From Myxococcus eversor (GTDB lineage: Bacteria; Myxococcota; Myxococcia; Myxococcales; Myxococcaceae): 64,000 bases of DNA. Made by a program: the position numbers and the translations under genes. Of this stretch, positions 9,869-18,507 are shown one piece after another (within the stretch, counting starts at the first letter, position 1; each line of letters opens with the position of its first letter). The notes beneath the pieces were generated by a model that did not search any database, was not told the origin of the DNA, and saw only the letters and a program-made list of their open reading frames with translations. Location of the stretch: NCBI RefSeq assembly GCF_010894455.1, contig NZ_JAAIXY010000007.1, positions 62,001 through 126,000 of the forward strand, given 5' to 3'.

Positions 9869-10174
9869 ATGCACACCGCCGCCGAATACGACGACCGCTT
9901 CCACCTGAGCCGCAAGCGCTACTACCAACTGCTCGCGCTCTCCACCCTCTGGTTCACGGTGAACGAGACGCCGCTGCTGCCCATTGGTCTGCTCTTCGCC
10001 CTGCGCTTCGTGGGGGCGAACTACGAGACGACGTTCTTCCACTCCCTGCGCACGGGCCGGAAGGTCGCCCTCGCCTGCCTGGGCCTGGCCCTGTTCTCCC
10101 TGCTCCTCTTCGGGCCCCACGCGGGCTTCAGCGTCGGGCCCGGAGGCGTGAGCTTCGACCTCACGCTCCGGTGA
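9869..10174 (+). CDS. Small two-helix membrane protein, function unknown
   Basis: A 101-residue protein starting at ATG 9869, with GGGGAG a few bases upstream. Two hydrophobic segments are visible: about 20-48 (LLALSTLWF to ALRFVG) and about 64-85 (KVALACLGLALFSLLLF). The loop between them is basic (HSLRTGRK), which suggests it is cytoplasmic. It stands alone between two minus-strand genes. No family is recognised. Confidence 0.6.
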   Translation: MHTAAEYDDRFHLSRKRYYQLLALSTLWFTVNETPLLPIGLLFALRFVGANYETTFFHSLRTGRKVALACLGLALFSLLLFGPHAGFSVGPGGVSFDLTLR

Positions 10175-10192
10175 ACCCGCAGCAACAGACGA

Positions 10193-11863
10193 CTACGGCA
10201 GGGCCGACACGCTGTAGACACCGGCCTTGGGGCCCTGGGCGATGATGTACACGGCGCGCGCGTCGTCCTTGCCACCGAAGTACACCGGCACCTGGACGCC
10301 CTGGTCCAGCGGCTTCCGCGCCTGCGTCTTCGCGTCGTACACGGCGATGTCGTACGTGTCCGAGTCCATCCGCGCCGACGTCGCCAGCACGCGCTGCCCA
10401 TCCGCGGACAGCTTGTAGCTGAAGATGCCCTGGAGCCACGTCTTCGGGTCCTCCTTCTGCGGCAGCTCCAGCGCCTTGAAGTCGCACGCGCGTCCGTTGC
10501 GGATGCAGTTGGCGCGGAACACCACCTGCCCGTTGCCCGGCACGAAGCCGTAGCCGAAGACACCCCGGTGCACCTTCTCCGCCTTCTCCGCGCCCAGCGG
10601 ATAGAGCATCAGGTCCACCGAGTACTCCGGCTTGAGGAAGCGCGAGAGGAAGGCCACGTAGCGCGCGTCCGAGCCCCACACGAAGTTGGGCACGCGGTCC
10701 CCGACCCGCTTCGGCGCGCCATCCGGCAATGAGGCCACGGCCATCAACCCCGCGCGCGCCGTCACGTCGTACTTGTCCAGGAAGCCCACCGCCTGCGAGT
10801 CCGGGGAGAAGGAGAAGATCTCCACGCGCTCGCCCACCTTGCGGCCGGGGCCACCGGAGGCGGGGCCCACGTACAAGTCACCCGGCACGTCCGGCTTGCC
10901 GTTCTCCGAGCGCGCCAGCCACTTGCCATCCGGAGAAAACCCGAAGGCCTGCGCCGCCACGGCCAGCCGCTTCGGCTTCTGCGCCGGCAGCTCCGCCAGG
11001 TACAAGTCGTAGAGGCCGCGCACCGACTCGCTGCGCACCTGGAAGGCCACGCGCTGGCCATCCGGAGACACGGCATAGTCGCCCACCTGGTCCGCCAGCT
11101 TGCGCGGTGCCTCCTCGGGCTTGTCCACCGACACCGCCGCCAGTCCACCCGCCGCGGTCAGCCGGCGCTTGAGCAGCAGCGTCTTGCTGTCGGAGGTGAA
11201 CTGCGCGGTGCTCACCTCGGCCGCCACGTCGACGAACGGCCCCGAGGGCAGCGGCCCCAGCTTCAGCTTGCCGCCGTCCACGAAGGCCAGCTTCGTCCCG
11301 TCCGGGGACGGCAGCATGTAGCTGACCGCCGTGCCCAGCACCGACGGCTCCGCCTTCGGGTCATCCAGCACCGCCACGTTGAGCGTGCCGGACTGCGAGG
11401 CCGGGTTGTAGCCCGTGAGGTACAGCGCGTGCTTCGAGTCCGTCGAGAAGAGAAGCCCGCCCGGCACGTTCGTCACGCTGTCGCCCAGCTTGCGAGGCTC
11501 GCCCCCGTCCACGGCCACCACGTACAGCGCTCCGAGCAACATCTGCGGAGGCACGCCATCCAGCCGGGGCTTCTGCCCGTTCAGCAGATAGGTGGCGAAG
11601 CGGCCATCGGACGTCAGCCTCAGGTCCGCCGCGCGACCCGCGGCCAGCAGCAAGCCCTGCCCCGCCCCAGCGGGCGCGCCCCGTCCCGCGCTGCTCGGCG
11701 CGGATGCACGGCTCGGCGCCGCGGACCCACTCGAGGCCGGCGTGGCGGCGGGCGCACCCGACTTCGCGCCGCTGTCCTCGCCCTTCTTGCACCCCGTACC
11801 CGCCAGCATGAGCGAGGCCACCAGCCCCGCGCCCAGAAGTCGTCCCAGCCTCGGCCGCATCAT
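10193..11863 (-). CDS. Lipoprotein with TolB/WD40-like beta-propeller repeats
   Basis: A 556-residue exported lipoprotein. The signal peptide ends in the lipobox LAGTGC (Cys at about 25), followed by a Gly/Ser/Ala-rich linker to about 75. The rest is a series of beta-propeller (PD40-like) blades marked by repeated SPDG/SPDS elements followed by strand and loop (for example [35 protein letters not shown]). Such propellers usually bind proteins or peptides at the cell envelope, and TolB is the best known. The start overlaps the trmFO stop as ATGA, so translation is probably coupled to trmFO, although no functional link is obvious. A second ATG follows immediately. Confidence 0.8.
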   Translation of the reverse strand: MMRPRLGRLLGAGLVASLMLAGTGCKKGEDSGAKSGAPAATPASSGSAAPSRASAPSSAGRGAPAGAGQGLLLAAGRAADLRLTSDGRFATYLLNGQKPRLDGVPPQMLLGALYVVAVDGGEPRKLGDSVTNVPGGLLFSTDSKHALYLTGYNPASQSGTLNVAVLDDPKAEPSVLGTAVSYMLPSPDGTKLAFVDGGKLKLGPLPSGPFVDVAAEVSTAQFTSDSKTLLLKRRLTAAGGLAAVSVDKPEEAPRKLADQVGDYAVSPDGQRVAFQVRSESVRGLYDLYLAELPAQKPKRLAVAAQAFGFSPDGKWLARSENGKPDVPGDLYVGPASGGPGRKVGERVEIFSFSPDSQAVGFLDKYDVTARAGLMAVASLPDGAPKRVGDRVPNFVWGSDARYVAFLSRFLKPEYSVDLMLYPLGAEKAEKVHRGVFGYGFVPGNGQVVFRANCIRNGRACDFKALELPQKEDPKTWLQGIFSYKLSADGQRVLATSARMDSDTYDIAVYDAKTQARKPLDQGVQVPVYFGGKDDARAVYIIAQGPKAGVYSVSALP

Positions 11864-13236
11864 GCGCTCCTCTGCTCCTCAAGCTCCGGGGTGCCCGACG
11901 TGGGGACACCCGCGTGCGGCAGCCACGCCGCCAGGTCCTGCTTCGCGCGGGCCGAGTACGCCGCCCGCTTGTCCGCCTTCTTCATCCGCCCGGTCAGCGG
12001 CGGGAAGAGGCCATAGATGATGTTGGAGGGCTGATGCGGGTAGTCCGGCGGGTGCGCTTCGCCCGTCACATGACGGAACAGCGAGCCCAGCGCCGTCGTC
12101 GCCGGGGGCGGCACCCACTCCTTCCCGCTCAGCCGCGCATGCAGCGCCAGCGCCACCAGGTAGCCGCACGCCGCGCTCTCCACATAGCCCTCCACGCCGG
12201 AGACCTGCCCCGCGAAGAACACCCGGGGCTCCGTCTTCAGGGACAAGTCAGCCGACAGCAGCCGGGGCGAGTCGATGAAGGTATTGCGGTGGATCTGCCC
12301 CATCCGGAGGAACTCCGCGTTCTGCAGGCCCGGGATGCAGGAGACGAAGATGCGCTTCTGCTCACCCCACGTCAGGCGCGTCTGGAAGCCCACCATGTTC
12401 CAGGACGTGCCAGCGCGGTCCTCCATGCGCAACTGCACCACCGCGTGGGGCTCCTGGCCCGTGCGCGGGTCCCGGAGTCCCACCGGCTTCATCGGCCCAT
12501 AGGCCAGGGTGTCGTCGCCGCGTTCCGCCATGACCTCGATGGGCAGACAGCCTTCGAAGTACTTCGGTTCCTCGAAACTGTGCGGAACCACCTTCTGCCC
12601 CGCCTTCAGCTCGGCGATGAAGCGGTAGTACTCCTCCCGGTTCATCGGCAGGTTCAGGTAGTCGTCCCCGCCGCCCTTGCCGTAGCGGCTCTGCCGGAAG
12701 GCCACCGTCAGGTCGATGGAGTCCCCGGAGAGGATGGGGGCGATGGAGTCGTAGAAATAGAGCTTCTGCCCCACGTGCCGCTCCAGCTCGCGCGTGAGGG
12801 CGTCCGACGTCAGGGGTCCGGTGGCCACGACGACGGGGCCCTCCTCCGGCAGCGTCTCCACCTCGCCCGCCACGAACTCCACGCCCGCCTGGCGCAGCAG
12901 GGCGTCGGTAATCGCCTTGGAGAAGCCCTCGCGCTCCACCGCCAGCGCGTCTCCGGCGGGCACCCGGTGGGCATCCGCGCTGCCCAGAATCAGCGAGCCC
13001 AGCGAGCGCAGCTCCGCGTGCAGCAGGCCAATGGCGCTCTCCGGGTTGTCCGAGCGCAGCGAGTTGCTGCACACCAGCTCCGCGAGCTGATCCGTCTTGT
13101 GCGCCGGAGAACGCTTGTGGGGCTTCATCTCGCGCAGCACCACCGGCACGCCCCGGCGGGCAAGCTGGTATGCGCACTCCGTACCGGCCAGGCCGCCGCC
13201 AATCACCGTCACCCGCTGCTGCTTCACGTCCGCCAT
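11860..13236 (-). CDS. trmFO: TrmFO, folate/FAD-dependent tRNA (uracil-54-C5) methyltransferase
   Basis: A 458-residue flavoprotein that makes ribothymidine at position 54 of tRNA using methylenetetrahydrofolate. The N-terminal dinucleotide fold is [17 protein letters not shown], followed by the typical REMKP segment and the family block [19 protein letters not shown]. The [18 protein letters not shown] region and the flavin-binding [18 protein letters not shown] are also characteristic. The start is ATG at 13236 with GGGAGGAACAGG immediately upstream. In Bacillus this gene lies between topA and the xerC homologue codV; here it keeps that relative order, but the TolQRR operon and other genes separate it from topA and xerC. 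Confidence 0.95.
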   Translation of the reverse strand: MADVKQQRVTVIGGGLAGTECAYQLARRGVPVVLREMKPHKRSPAHKTDQLAELVCSNSLRSDNPESAIGLLHAELRSLGSLILGSADAHRVPAGDALAVEREGFSKAITDALLRQAGVEFVAGEVETLPEEGPVVVATGPLTSDALTRELERHVGQKLYFYDSIAPILSGDSIDLTVAFRQSRYGKGGGDDYLNLPMNREEYYRFIAELKAGQKVVPHSFEEPKYFEGCLPIEVMAERGDDTLAYGPMKPVGLRDPRTGQEPHAVVQLRMEDRAGTSWNMVGFQTRLTWGEQKRIFVSCIPGLQNAEFLRMGQIHRNTFIDSPRLLSADLSLKTEPRVFFAGQVSGVEGYVESAACGYLVALALHARLSGKEWVPPPATTALGSLFRHVTGEAHPPDYPHQPSNIIYGLFPPLTGRMKKADKRAAYSARAKQDLAAWLPHAGVPTSGTPELEEQRSA

Positions 13237-13518
13237 CCTGTTCCTCCCGGGAGCGCCGAGCGCAAGCCCGTCAGCGAACAGTTAGCAGGACTGGCACGCC
13301 CTGTCCCACTCGCGAAGCCATGGGCGTCAACCCGGTGTCCTGTCCAGGGCCCCATGTCCGGCAGCCTGCTCCCCGAGCCACCTTCCCCCCCGGTGGGAAG
13401 GCGCGGTTTCCCCACCTGGGTTGAACCCCTACGTTTCTCGCGTTCATCGCTCGAGGCAGCGTTCATCCGAGCGAGCGCACAACGCACTCGAAGACAGCAA
13501 CACGGAAACGAGGCCACC

Positions 13519-13905
13519 ATGAGCCGAGCCCAAGACTTGCTGAAGGTTCGCGAGATTCTTCAGCGCCGCAGGCGGGACATCCTCACCACCAGCAGCGGCA
13601 CGCACCGGGAGCTGACCGCGCTCAAGGACCAGGAGAGGGATCCCGAGTACGAGGAGAACGCCCAGTCGGAGCTGGCGGACTACACCCTGTCCAGCCTGAT
13701 GGAGGCCCAGCGCCGAGAGGTCATGCTCATCGACGCCGCGCTGCTGCGCATGGACACGGGCGTCTTCGGTGAGTGCGTGGACTGCGGCCTGGAGATCTCC
13801 ATGGACCGCCTGGAGGCCATGCCCTTCGCCATCCGCTGCGCGGAGGACGCCGAGCAGCACGAGCAGGACATTCGCGGCGGACACTACGCGACGCCGTCGC
13901 TGTAG
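13519..13905 (+). CDS. DksA/TraR-family regulator with an incomplete zinc-finger Cys set
   Basis: A 128-residue protein of the DksA/TraR family, which reaches through the RNA polymerase secondary channel to modulate transcription with ppGpp. The first two thirds are a helical coiled coil with acidic residues near the expected tip (about 41-54). The C-terminal finger has CVDC (86, 89), but the second half reads RCAED, so only Cys107 remains and the fourth ligand is Asp110. It therefore belongs with the Cys-poor DksA variants or uses Asp as a ligand. It is monocistronic and convergent with the TolQRR operon, and a hairpin separates them. Confidence 0.85.
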   Translation: MSRAQDLLKVREILQRRRRDILTTSSGTHRELTALKDQERDPEYEENAQSELADYTLSSLMEAQRREVMLIDAALLRMDTGVFGECVDCGLEISMDRLEAMPFAIRCAEDAEQHEQDIRGGHYATPSL

Positions 13906-13930
13906 CCCGGCTTCGCTGACGTGACGGGCG

Positions 13931-13959
13931 GGCGCTCCCTGGTTCCGCCGGGGAGCGCC
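13931..13959. terminator. Hairpin between convergent genes, probable bidirectional terminator
   Basis: GGCGCTCCC at 13931-13939 pairs perfectly with GGGAGCGCC at 13951-13959 around an 11-base loop. It lies between the stop of the DksA-like gene and the stop of the TolR gene, which face each other. No run of T follows on either strand, so termination is inferred from position and stem strength. Confidence 0.5.
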
Positions 13960-13965
13960 GCGCGT

Positions 13966-14553
13966 TCAGTCGCCCTCTTTCTTGAGGACGACGAAGCGGT
14001 AGTTCTCCAGCTCGTTCTGTCCCGCCGTGTAGAGCACGCTCAGGAGCATGTCGTAGGGGACCTTTCGGTCCGCGATGACGGACAGCTCCTTGCTGAAGGG
14101 CGCCTGCGGGTTGCGCTCGGCGATGTACTTCAGCTTCTCCACTTCCTTCTTGAACCGCGCGTCGAGCGGGAGCACCAGCCGGCCCTGGAGGGCCTCGGCG
14201 GGGAGCTGACCGTTCACCAGGCGCAGCACCTCACGCTCACCCACCAGCACGCTCTTGGACGTAATCGTCACGGCGATGGTGTCCTGCGGCGTGGCGCGGG
14301 TGGTGGAGATGGGCGGCCGCACGTCCTCGGACGCCGTCACCGCGGCGGAGGACGAGGCGAAGGACTTGAGCAGGAACACCAGGAGGATGGTCATCATGTC
14401 CATCATCGCGGTGATGTTCAGCTCCTTGATCTCCCCCGCCGCGTCGCGCTCCTTGCGCTTCTTGCGCGCCAGGGCCCGGCGATAGCGCAGCCGCGCCAGG
14501 GCCTCCTCGTCGACGGCGTCCGGCACGGGCGACATGGGCTCGGAAGACGACAT
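13966..14553 (-). CDS. ExbD/TolR-family proton-channel protein (second of two)
   Basis: A 195-residue single-pass inner-membrane protein. A basic cytoplasmic N-terminus (about 20-45) precedes the transmembrane helix at 50-66, which contains Asp52 (ITAMMDMMTILLVF), the expected proton-carrying residue. The remainder is periplasmic and has the TolR-like fold pattern ending in YRFVVLKKEGD. With the TolR and TolQ proteins encoded immediately upstream it completes a TolQ-TolR-TolR set. That composition matches the AglR-AglQ-AglS gliding motor of Myxococcus xanthus, where this gene would correspond to AglS, but other ExbBDD paralogues exist in these genomes. Confidence 0.85.
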   Translation of the reverse strand: MSSSEPMSPVPDAVDEEALARLRYRRALARKKRKERDAAGEIKELNITAMMDMMTILLVFLLKSFASSSAAVTASEDVRPPISTTRATPQDTIAVTITSKSVLVGEREVLRLVNGQLPAEALQGRLVLPLDARFKKEVEKLKYIAERNPQAPFSKELSVIADRKVPYDMLLSVLYTAGQNELENYRFVVLKKEGD

Positions 14554-14556
14554 GGC

Positions 14557-15078
14557 TCAGGTCCCCGCCAGGGTGACGTCGGGGAACAGCAACCGGCGCT
14601 GGGGGCCCAGTTCCTCGCGCAGCGCATCCATCGTCTGGATGAGCGCCTCGTAGGGCACGTCCGCGTCCGCGCCGACGATGACCTTCGTCTCCTTGGGAAA
14701 CTCCGTCTTGATCTTCACCATCCACGCGTTGAGCGCGGCGTAGTCGTAGTCGCCCGCCGCGTTCGTCGGCACCGTGGGCGCGCCGCCCTCACCGAGGATG
14801 GCGTTCTCGCTGCTGACGAAGTGGCCCTTGCGGGAGATGAGCACGGACAGCGTGAGCTTCGGCTCGTCGGAAGGCGAGTCCGGCGTCATCCCCGTGGACG
14901 GCGCGCCGTAGCCCGGCGCGCTCACGTTGAGGATGCCGAACGAGGTCAGCCCCGTGATCGACAGCAGCATGAAGATGATGAGGTTCATGAGGATGTCGAG
15001 GTACGGGACGACGTTCAGCTCGCCCGACTCTTCTTCCTCGCGGACCTTCAGCTTGCGGCGGGAGTAGTGGAACGCCAT
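14557..15078 (-). CDS. ExbD/TolR-family proton-channel protein (first of two)
   Basis: A 173-residue single-pass membrane protein. The start is ATG at 15078 (MAFHYSRRKLK), where the family N-terminus begins; an in-frame extension upstream is unlikely. The transmembrane helix follows ELNVVPYLDILMNLII, with Asp28 in the position that carries protons in ExbD/TolR/MotB channels. From memory, the published proton-site mutant of M. xanthus AglQ is also at Asp28. The periplasmic part is a small TolR-like domain. It ends three bases before the next tolR gene and begins 19 bases after the tolQ gene, so the three are one operon. Confidence 0.85.
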   Translation of the reverse strand: MAFHYSRRKLKVREEEESGELNVVPYLDILMNLIIFMLLSITGLTSFGILNVSAPGYGAPSTGMTPDSPSDEPKLTLSVLISRKGHFVSSENAILGEGGAPTVPTNAAGDYDYAALNAWMVKIKTEFPKETKVIVGADADVPYEALIQTMDALREELGPQRRLLFPDVTLAGT

Positions 15079-15097
15079 GGCGCGCGCTCGCCCCGCC

Positions 15098-15838
15098 CTA
15101 CGACGCGCGGGCTTCGAGCTCCGTGGAGGCAGGGTCCACACTGCCGCGACGCGACAGGAGGTTCTCCAGCTTCAGCGCGTTGAGCTCCAGGCTCTCCACC
15201 ATGCTCTTCGCGTACGACGTGAGGAACAGGTGGAAGATGATGCACACCACCGCGATGGAGAGCGCGAAGGCGGTGTTGTTCATCGCCTTGGAGATACCGT
15301 CCGACAGCAGCCGCTGCTTCTGGTCCGCCGGCACGTCACCGAGCGCCTGGAAGGTGCCGATGAGGCCGAAGATGGTGCCCACCAGGCCCACCAGCGTGGC
15401 GATGTTCGCCAGGGACCACAGCCAGGGGATGCGCTTCGAGACATGCGGGCTGTGCTCGATGATGGCCTCCTCCACTGCCTTGGCCACCTCGATTTCACCC
15501 CGGTTCGCGTTCACCAGCCCCGCGCGGATGATCTTGGCCAGGGGCGCGGTGGGCGCCATGCCGCACACCTTCACCGCGCGGTCCAGGTTGCCGCCCCGCA
15601 CCAGCTTGGAGATCTGCTCCATGAAGGGCGCCGGGTTGAGGTTGTAACGGAACACCAGCGTGACGATGCGCTCGATGGACACCGCCAGCGCGCATGCCAG
15701 CCAGAACAGGTTCACGAACATGAACGGACCGCCATCCTTGAAGAACTTGATGACGGAGTCCGTGACGCCGAGCTTTCCGGCGTCCGCGGCCGCGAGGCTC
15801 GCGTTGACCAGCAACTCGCTGACCACCGAGGAAATCAT
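15098..15838 (-). CDS. TolQ/ExbB/MotA-family proton-channel protein
   Basis: A 246-residue inner-membrane protein with three hydrophobic helices: about 39-62 (PFMFVNLFWLACALAVSIERI), about 136-165 (NIATLVGLVGTIFGLIGTF) and about 185-210 (NNTAFALSIAVVCIIFHLF). This is the TolQ/ExbB topology with a long cytoplasmic loop. It would form the pentameric channel that encloses the TolR-type dimer and converts proton flow into motion or envelope work. It heads the three-gene operon, with a good promoter ending only a few bases before the ATG. Candidate partners are gliding, Tol-like or Ton-like machines; no tonB, tolB or pal lies nearby. Confidence 0.88.
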   Translation of the reverse strand: MISSVVSELLVNASLAAADAGKLGVTDSVIKFFKDGGPFMFVNLFWLACALAVSIERIVTLVFRYNLNPAPFMEQISKLVRGGNLDRAVKVCGMAPTAPLAKIIRAGLVNANRGEIEVAKAVEEAIIEHSPHVSKRIPWLWSLANIATLVGLVGTIFGLIGTFQALGDVPADQKQRLLSDGISKAMNNTAFALSIAVVCIIFHLFLTSYAKSMVESLELNALKLENLLSRRGSVDPASTELEARAS

Positions 15839-15845
15839 TGCCCGG

Positions 15846-15875
15846 GTTGTAGGGCGGGCCCGCCGAAGCTGTCAA
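15846..15875 (-). promoter_or_regulatory. Sigma-70-type promoter of the TolQ-TolR-TolR operon
   Basis: On the minus strand a perfect -35 box TTGACA (15870-15875) is followed, after 18 bases, by TACAAC (15846-15851), which has four of six consensus bases. Transcription would start near 15839, next to the ATG at 15838, so the message would be leaderless or nearly so. Confidence 0.5.
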
Positions 15876-15913
15876 GCCACGGACGGGCCAGCCCCCCGTA
15901 AACACTTGGGTTT

Positions 15914-18496
15914 TCAGGCCGCCGACGACGTTCCCGGGTCCGTGGGGGCACCTGCCTGCTCAGCGACCTCCCGCCGGTAGCCGCACTCCTTGTTCGGGCA
16001 GGCGACGAACGCGCCGTCCCGCTTGGAGAACTTCTGCAGGAGGTACGGCGACGCGCAGTCCGGGCACGCCTCCGCCAGGGGCCGGTCCCACGCGGCGAAG
16101 CGGCAGTCCGGGTAGCGGTTGCAGCCGAAGAAGATCTTCCCGCGGCCGCTGCGGCGCTCGGTCAGGTAGCCCTGCTTGCACTCCGGGCACCCCACGCCGA
16201 TGGAGATGGGCTTGGACGTCTTGCAGTCCGGGTAGCCCGAGCACGCCATGAAGCGGCCGAACCGGCCCCGCTTGATGACCATGGGCTTGGTGCACTTCTC
16301 GCACAGCTCGTCCGTCGTCTCTTCCTCGACGATGACGATCTTCCCCTCGGCGTCCCGCTTGAAGTCCTTGGTGTTCTTGCAGTCGGGGTAGTTCGAACAG
16401 GCGAGGAAGTGCCCCATCTTTCCGAACTTGATGACGAAGTGGTTGCCGCACTTCTCACAGGCGATGTCGGTCTTGATCTCCTCGCGCTTGACGTCGCGCA
16501 TCTCCGCCTTCGCCTTCTCGAGCGTGTCCTTGAAGGGCCCGTAGAAGTCGCGCAGCACCGACACCCACTTCGCTTCGCCCTCGGAGATCTGATCGAGCTT
16601 CTCCTCCATCGTCGCCGTGAAGGTGACGTCCAGCTCATGGGGGAAGTGCTTGACCAACATCTCGTTGGTCATCTGCCCCAGGTCCGTGGGCCGGAAGCGG
16701 CTCTCCAGCTTCTCCACGTACTTCTTGTCCTGGATGGTGGACAGAATCGCCGCGTAGGTGGACGGGCGGCCAATGCCCTTCTCTTCCAGCTCCTTCACCA
16801 GCGTGGCCTCGCTGAAGCGCGGGGGCGGCTGGGTGAAGTGCTGCTCGTGCAGGATCTTCTGCAGGCCCAGCTTGTCGTTGTCGTTGAGCAACGGCAGGTC
16901 GCCCACGGCGTCGGCGCCATCCGCGCCCTCTTCGCCCGCGGCCTTGGCCTTCTCCTTCTCCGACTCCTCTTCCGGCGTCAGGCCCGCGCCGTACACCGCG
17001 AGGTAGCCGGGGAACTTCAGCGTGCTGCCGGAGGCGCGGAACGTGGCCCGGCCCGCGGCGATGTCCGCGCTCGTCTGGTCATACACGGCGGGCTTCATCT
17101 GGCACGCCACGAAGCGGTTGTAGATGAGCTCGTAGAGCCGGAACATGTCCTGCTCGTCCATCGCGTCGAAGAAGGGACGCACCCGCTCCGGCGGGTACTC
17201 CAGCGACGTGGGGCGGATGGCCTCGTGCGCGTCCTGCGCGCTCTTCCGCGACTTGTAGACCACGGCCTCTTCCGGCAGGTACTCCGCGCCGTACTTGGAG
17301 CCGATCATCTCCCGCACCTGCTTCACGGCGTCGTCCGACAGACGCGTGGAGTCCGTGCGCATATAGGTGATGAGCGCCGTCTGGCCTTCCTCGCCGAGGG
17401 GCACGCCCTCGTAGAGCTTCTGCGCCAGCGTCATCGTCTTCTTCGCGGTGAAGGACAGCCGGTTGGCCGCCTCCTGCTGGAGCTTGGAGGTGATGAAGGG
17501 CGCGGGCGCGTTGCGGCGCCGCTCGCGGCGGTCCACCTTGGACACGGAGAACGCGGCGTCCTTCAGCTCGTTGACCAGGCCCTCGGTGATGGCCCGGTCC
17601 TTCAGCTCCACCTTCTTGCCGTCGACCTTGGACAGCTTGGCCTTGAACGGCGGCGGGCCGGAGGGGCCCTCCAACAGCGCGTCCAGCGTCCAGTACTCCA
17701 CGGGGACGAAGGCCTTGATCTCCGCCTCGCGCTCCACGATGAGCCGCACCGCGACCGACTGCACGCGTCCGGCCGACAGGCCCCGGCGGATCTTCTGCCA
17801 GAGCAGCGGCGAGATTTGATAGCCCACCAGCCGGTCCAGGATGCGACGCGTCTGCTGCGAGTCGTAGTTGTCCTGGTTCAGCTCGCGCGGCTGGGCGATG
17901 GCCTCCTGGATGGCCTTCTTGGTGATTTCGTTGAAGGTCACCCGCATCGCGTCCGGATGCGCCAGCTCTTCCTTGATGTGCCACGCAATGGCCTCGCCCT
18001 CGCGGTCGGGGTCCGTGGCCAGGAAGACCTTGTCGGCGGACTTCGCCATCTTCTTCAGCTCGTTGAGCACCTTCTCCTTGCCCTTGATGACCTCGTACTC
18101 GGGCTGGAAGTCGTGCTCCACGTCGACGCCAATCTTGCTCTTGGGCAAATCCTTCACGTGCCCCACGGACGCCTTCACCGTGTAGCCGGAGCCCAGGTAC
18201 TTCTTGATGGTCTTCGCCTTGGCGGGCGACTCCACGACGACCAGGTAGTGCGGCCCCTTGCCGCGCGGCGTGGCCTCTTCCTCGGCGTCCGCGTCCACGG
18301 CGGGCAGCGAGTCGTCATCACCCTTCTTGGTGGTGCGCCGGCGGGCCGCGGTCTTCTTGGCCGCGGCCTTCTTGGCCGCGGGCTTCTTCTTGGCCGCAGT
18401 CTTCTTCTTGGCGGCCGTGCGACCGGTCGCCTCGCGGGGCGCCTTCTCCTCGGTCGCCTCGGTCTCTTCCGCCTTCTTCTTCGTCCGCGTGGCCAT
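15914..18496 (-). CDS. topA: DNA topoisomerase I with a basic histone-like N-terminal tail
   Basis: A type IA topoisomerase of 860 residues that relaxes negative supercoils. Residues 1-75 are an added tail rich in Lys/Ala/Thr (AAKKK and KKTAA units) resembling histone H1 tails. The Toprim domain follows (HYLVVVESPAKAKTIKKYL, then the acidic ATDPDREGEAIAWH). The cleavage Tyr378 lies in ITYMRTDSTRLS. The C-terminus has several Cys4 zinc ribbons (for example CEKCGN-CSNYPDC and CPECKQG-CNRYPDC), as in E. coli TopA. It follows dprA by 11 bases, the order seen in many bacteria, and is followed by the TolQ gene after 75 bases. Confidence 0.96.
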   Translation of the reverse strand: MATRTKKKAEETEATEEKAPREATGRTAAKKKTAAKKKPAAKKAAAKKTAARRRTTKKGDDDSLPAVDADAEEEATPRGKGPHYLVVVESPAKAKTIKKYLGSGYTVKASVGHVKDLPKSKIGVDVEHDFQPEYEVIKGKEKVLNELKKMAKSADKVFLATDPDREGEAIAWHIKEELAHPDAMRVTFNEITKKAIQEAIAQPRELNQDNYDSQQTRRILDRLVGYQISPLLWQKIRRGLSAGRVQSVAVRLIVEREAEIKAFVPVEYWTLDALLEGPSGPPPFKAKLSKVDGKKVELKDRAITEGLVNELKDAAFSVSKVDRRERRRNAPAPFITSKLQQEAANRLSFTAKKTMTLAQKLYEGVPLGEEGQTALITYMRTDSTRLSDDAVKQVREMIGSKYGAEYLPEEAVVYKSRKSAQDAHEAIRPTSLEYPPERVRPFFDAMDEQDMFRLYELIYNRFVACQMKPAVYDQTSADIAAGRATFRASGSTLKFPGYLAVYGAGLTPEEESEKEKAKAAGEEGADGADAVGDLPLLNDNDKLGLQKILHEQHFTQPPPRFSEATLVKELEEKGIGRPSTYAAILSTIQDKKYVEKLESRFRPTDLGQMTNEMLVKHFPHELDVTFTATMEEKLDQISEGEAKWVSVLRDFYGPFKDTLEKAKAEMRDVKREEIKTDIACEKCGNHFVIKFGKMGHFLACSNYPDCKNTKDFKRDAEGKIVIVEEETTDELCEKCTKPMVIKRGRFGRFMACSGYPDCKTSKPISIGVGCPECKQGYLTERRSGRGKIFFGCNRYPDCRFAAWDRPLAEACPDCASPYLLQKFSKRDGAFVACPNKECGYRREVAEQAGAPTDPGTSSAA

Positions 18497-18507
18497 GACT
18501 CTCCTAC

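Noticed and set aside
13966-15838. Naming the TolQ-TolR-TolR genes aglR, aglQ and aglS outright
   Set aside because: Composition and Asp28 fit, but myxobacteria carry several ExbBDD paralogues and the other hallmarks cannot be tested by eye; symbols were left blank.
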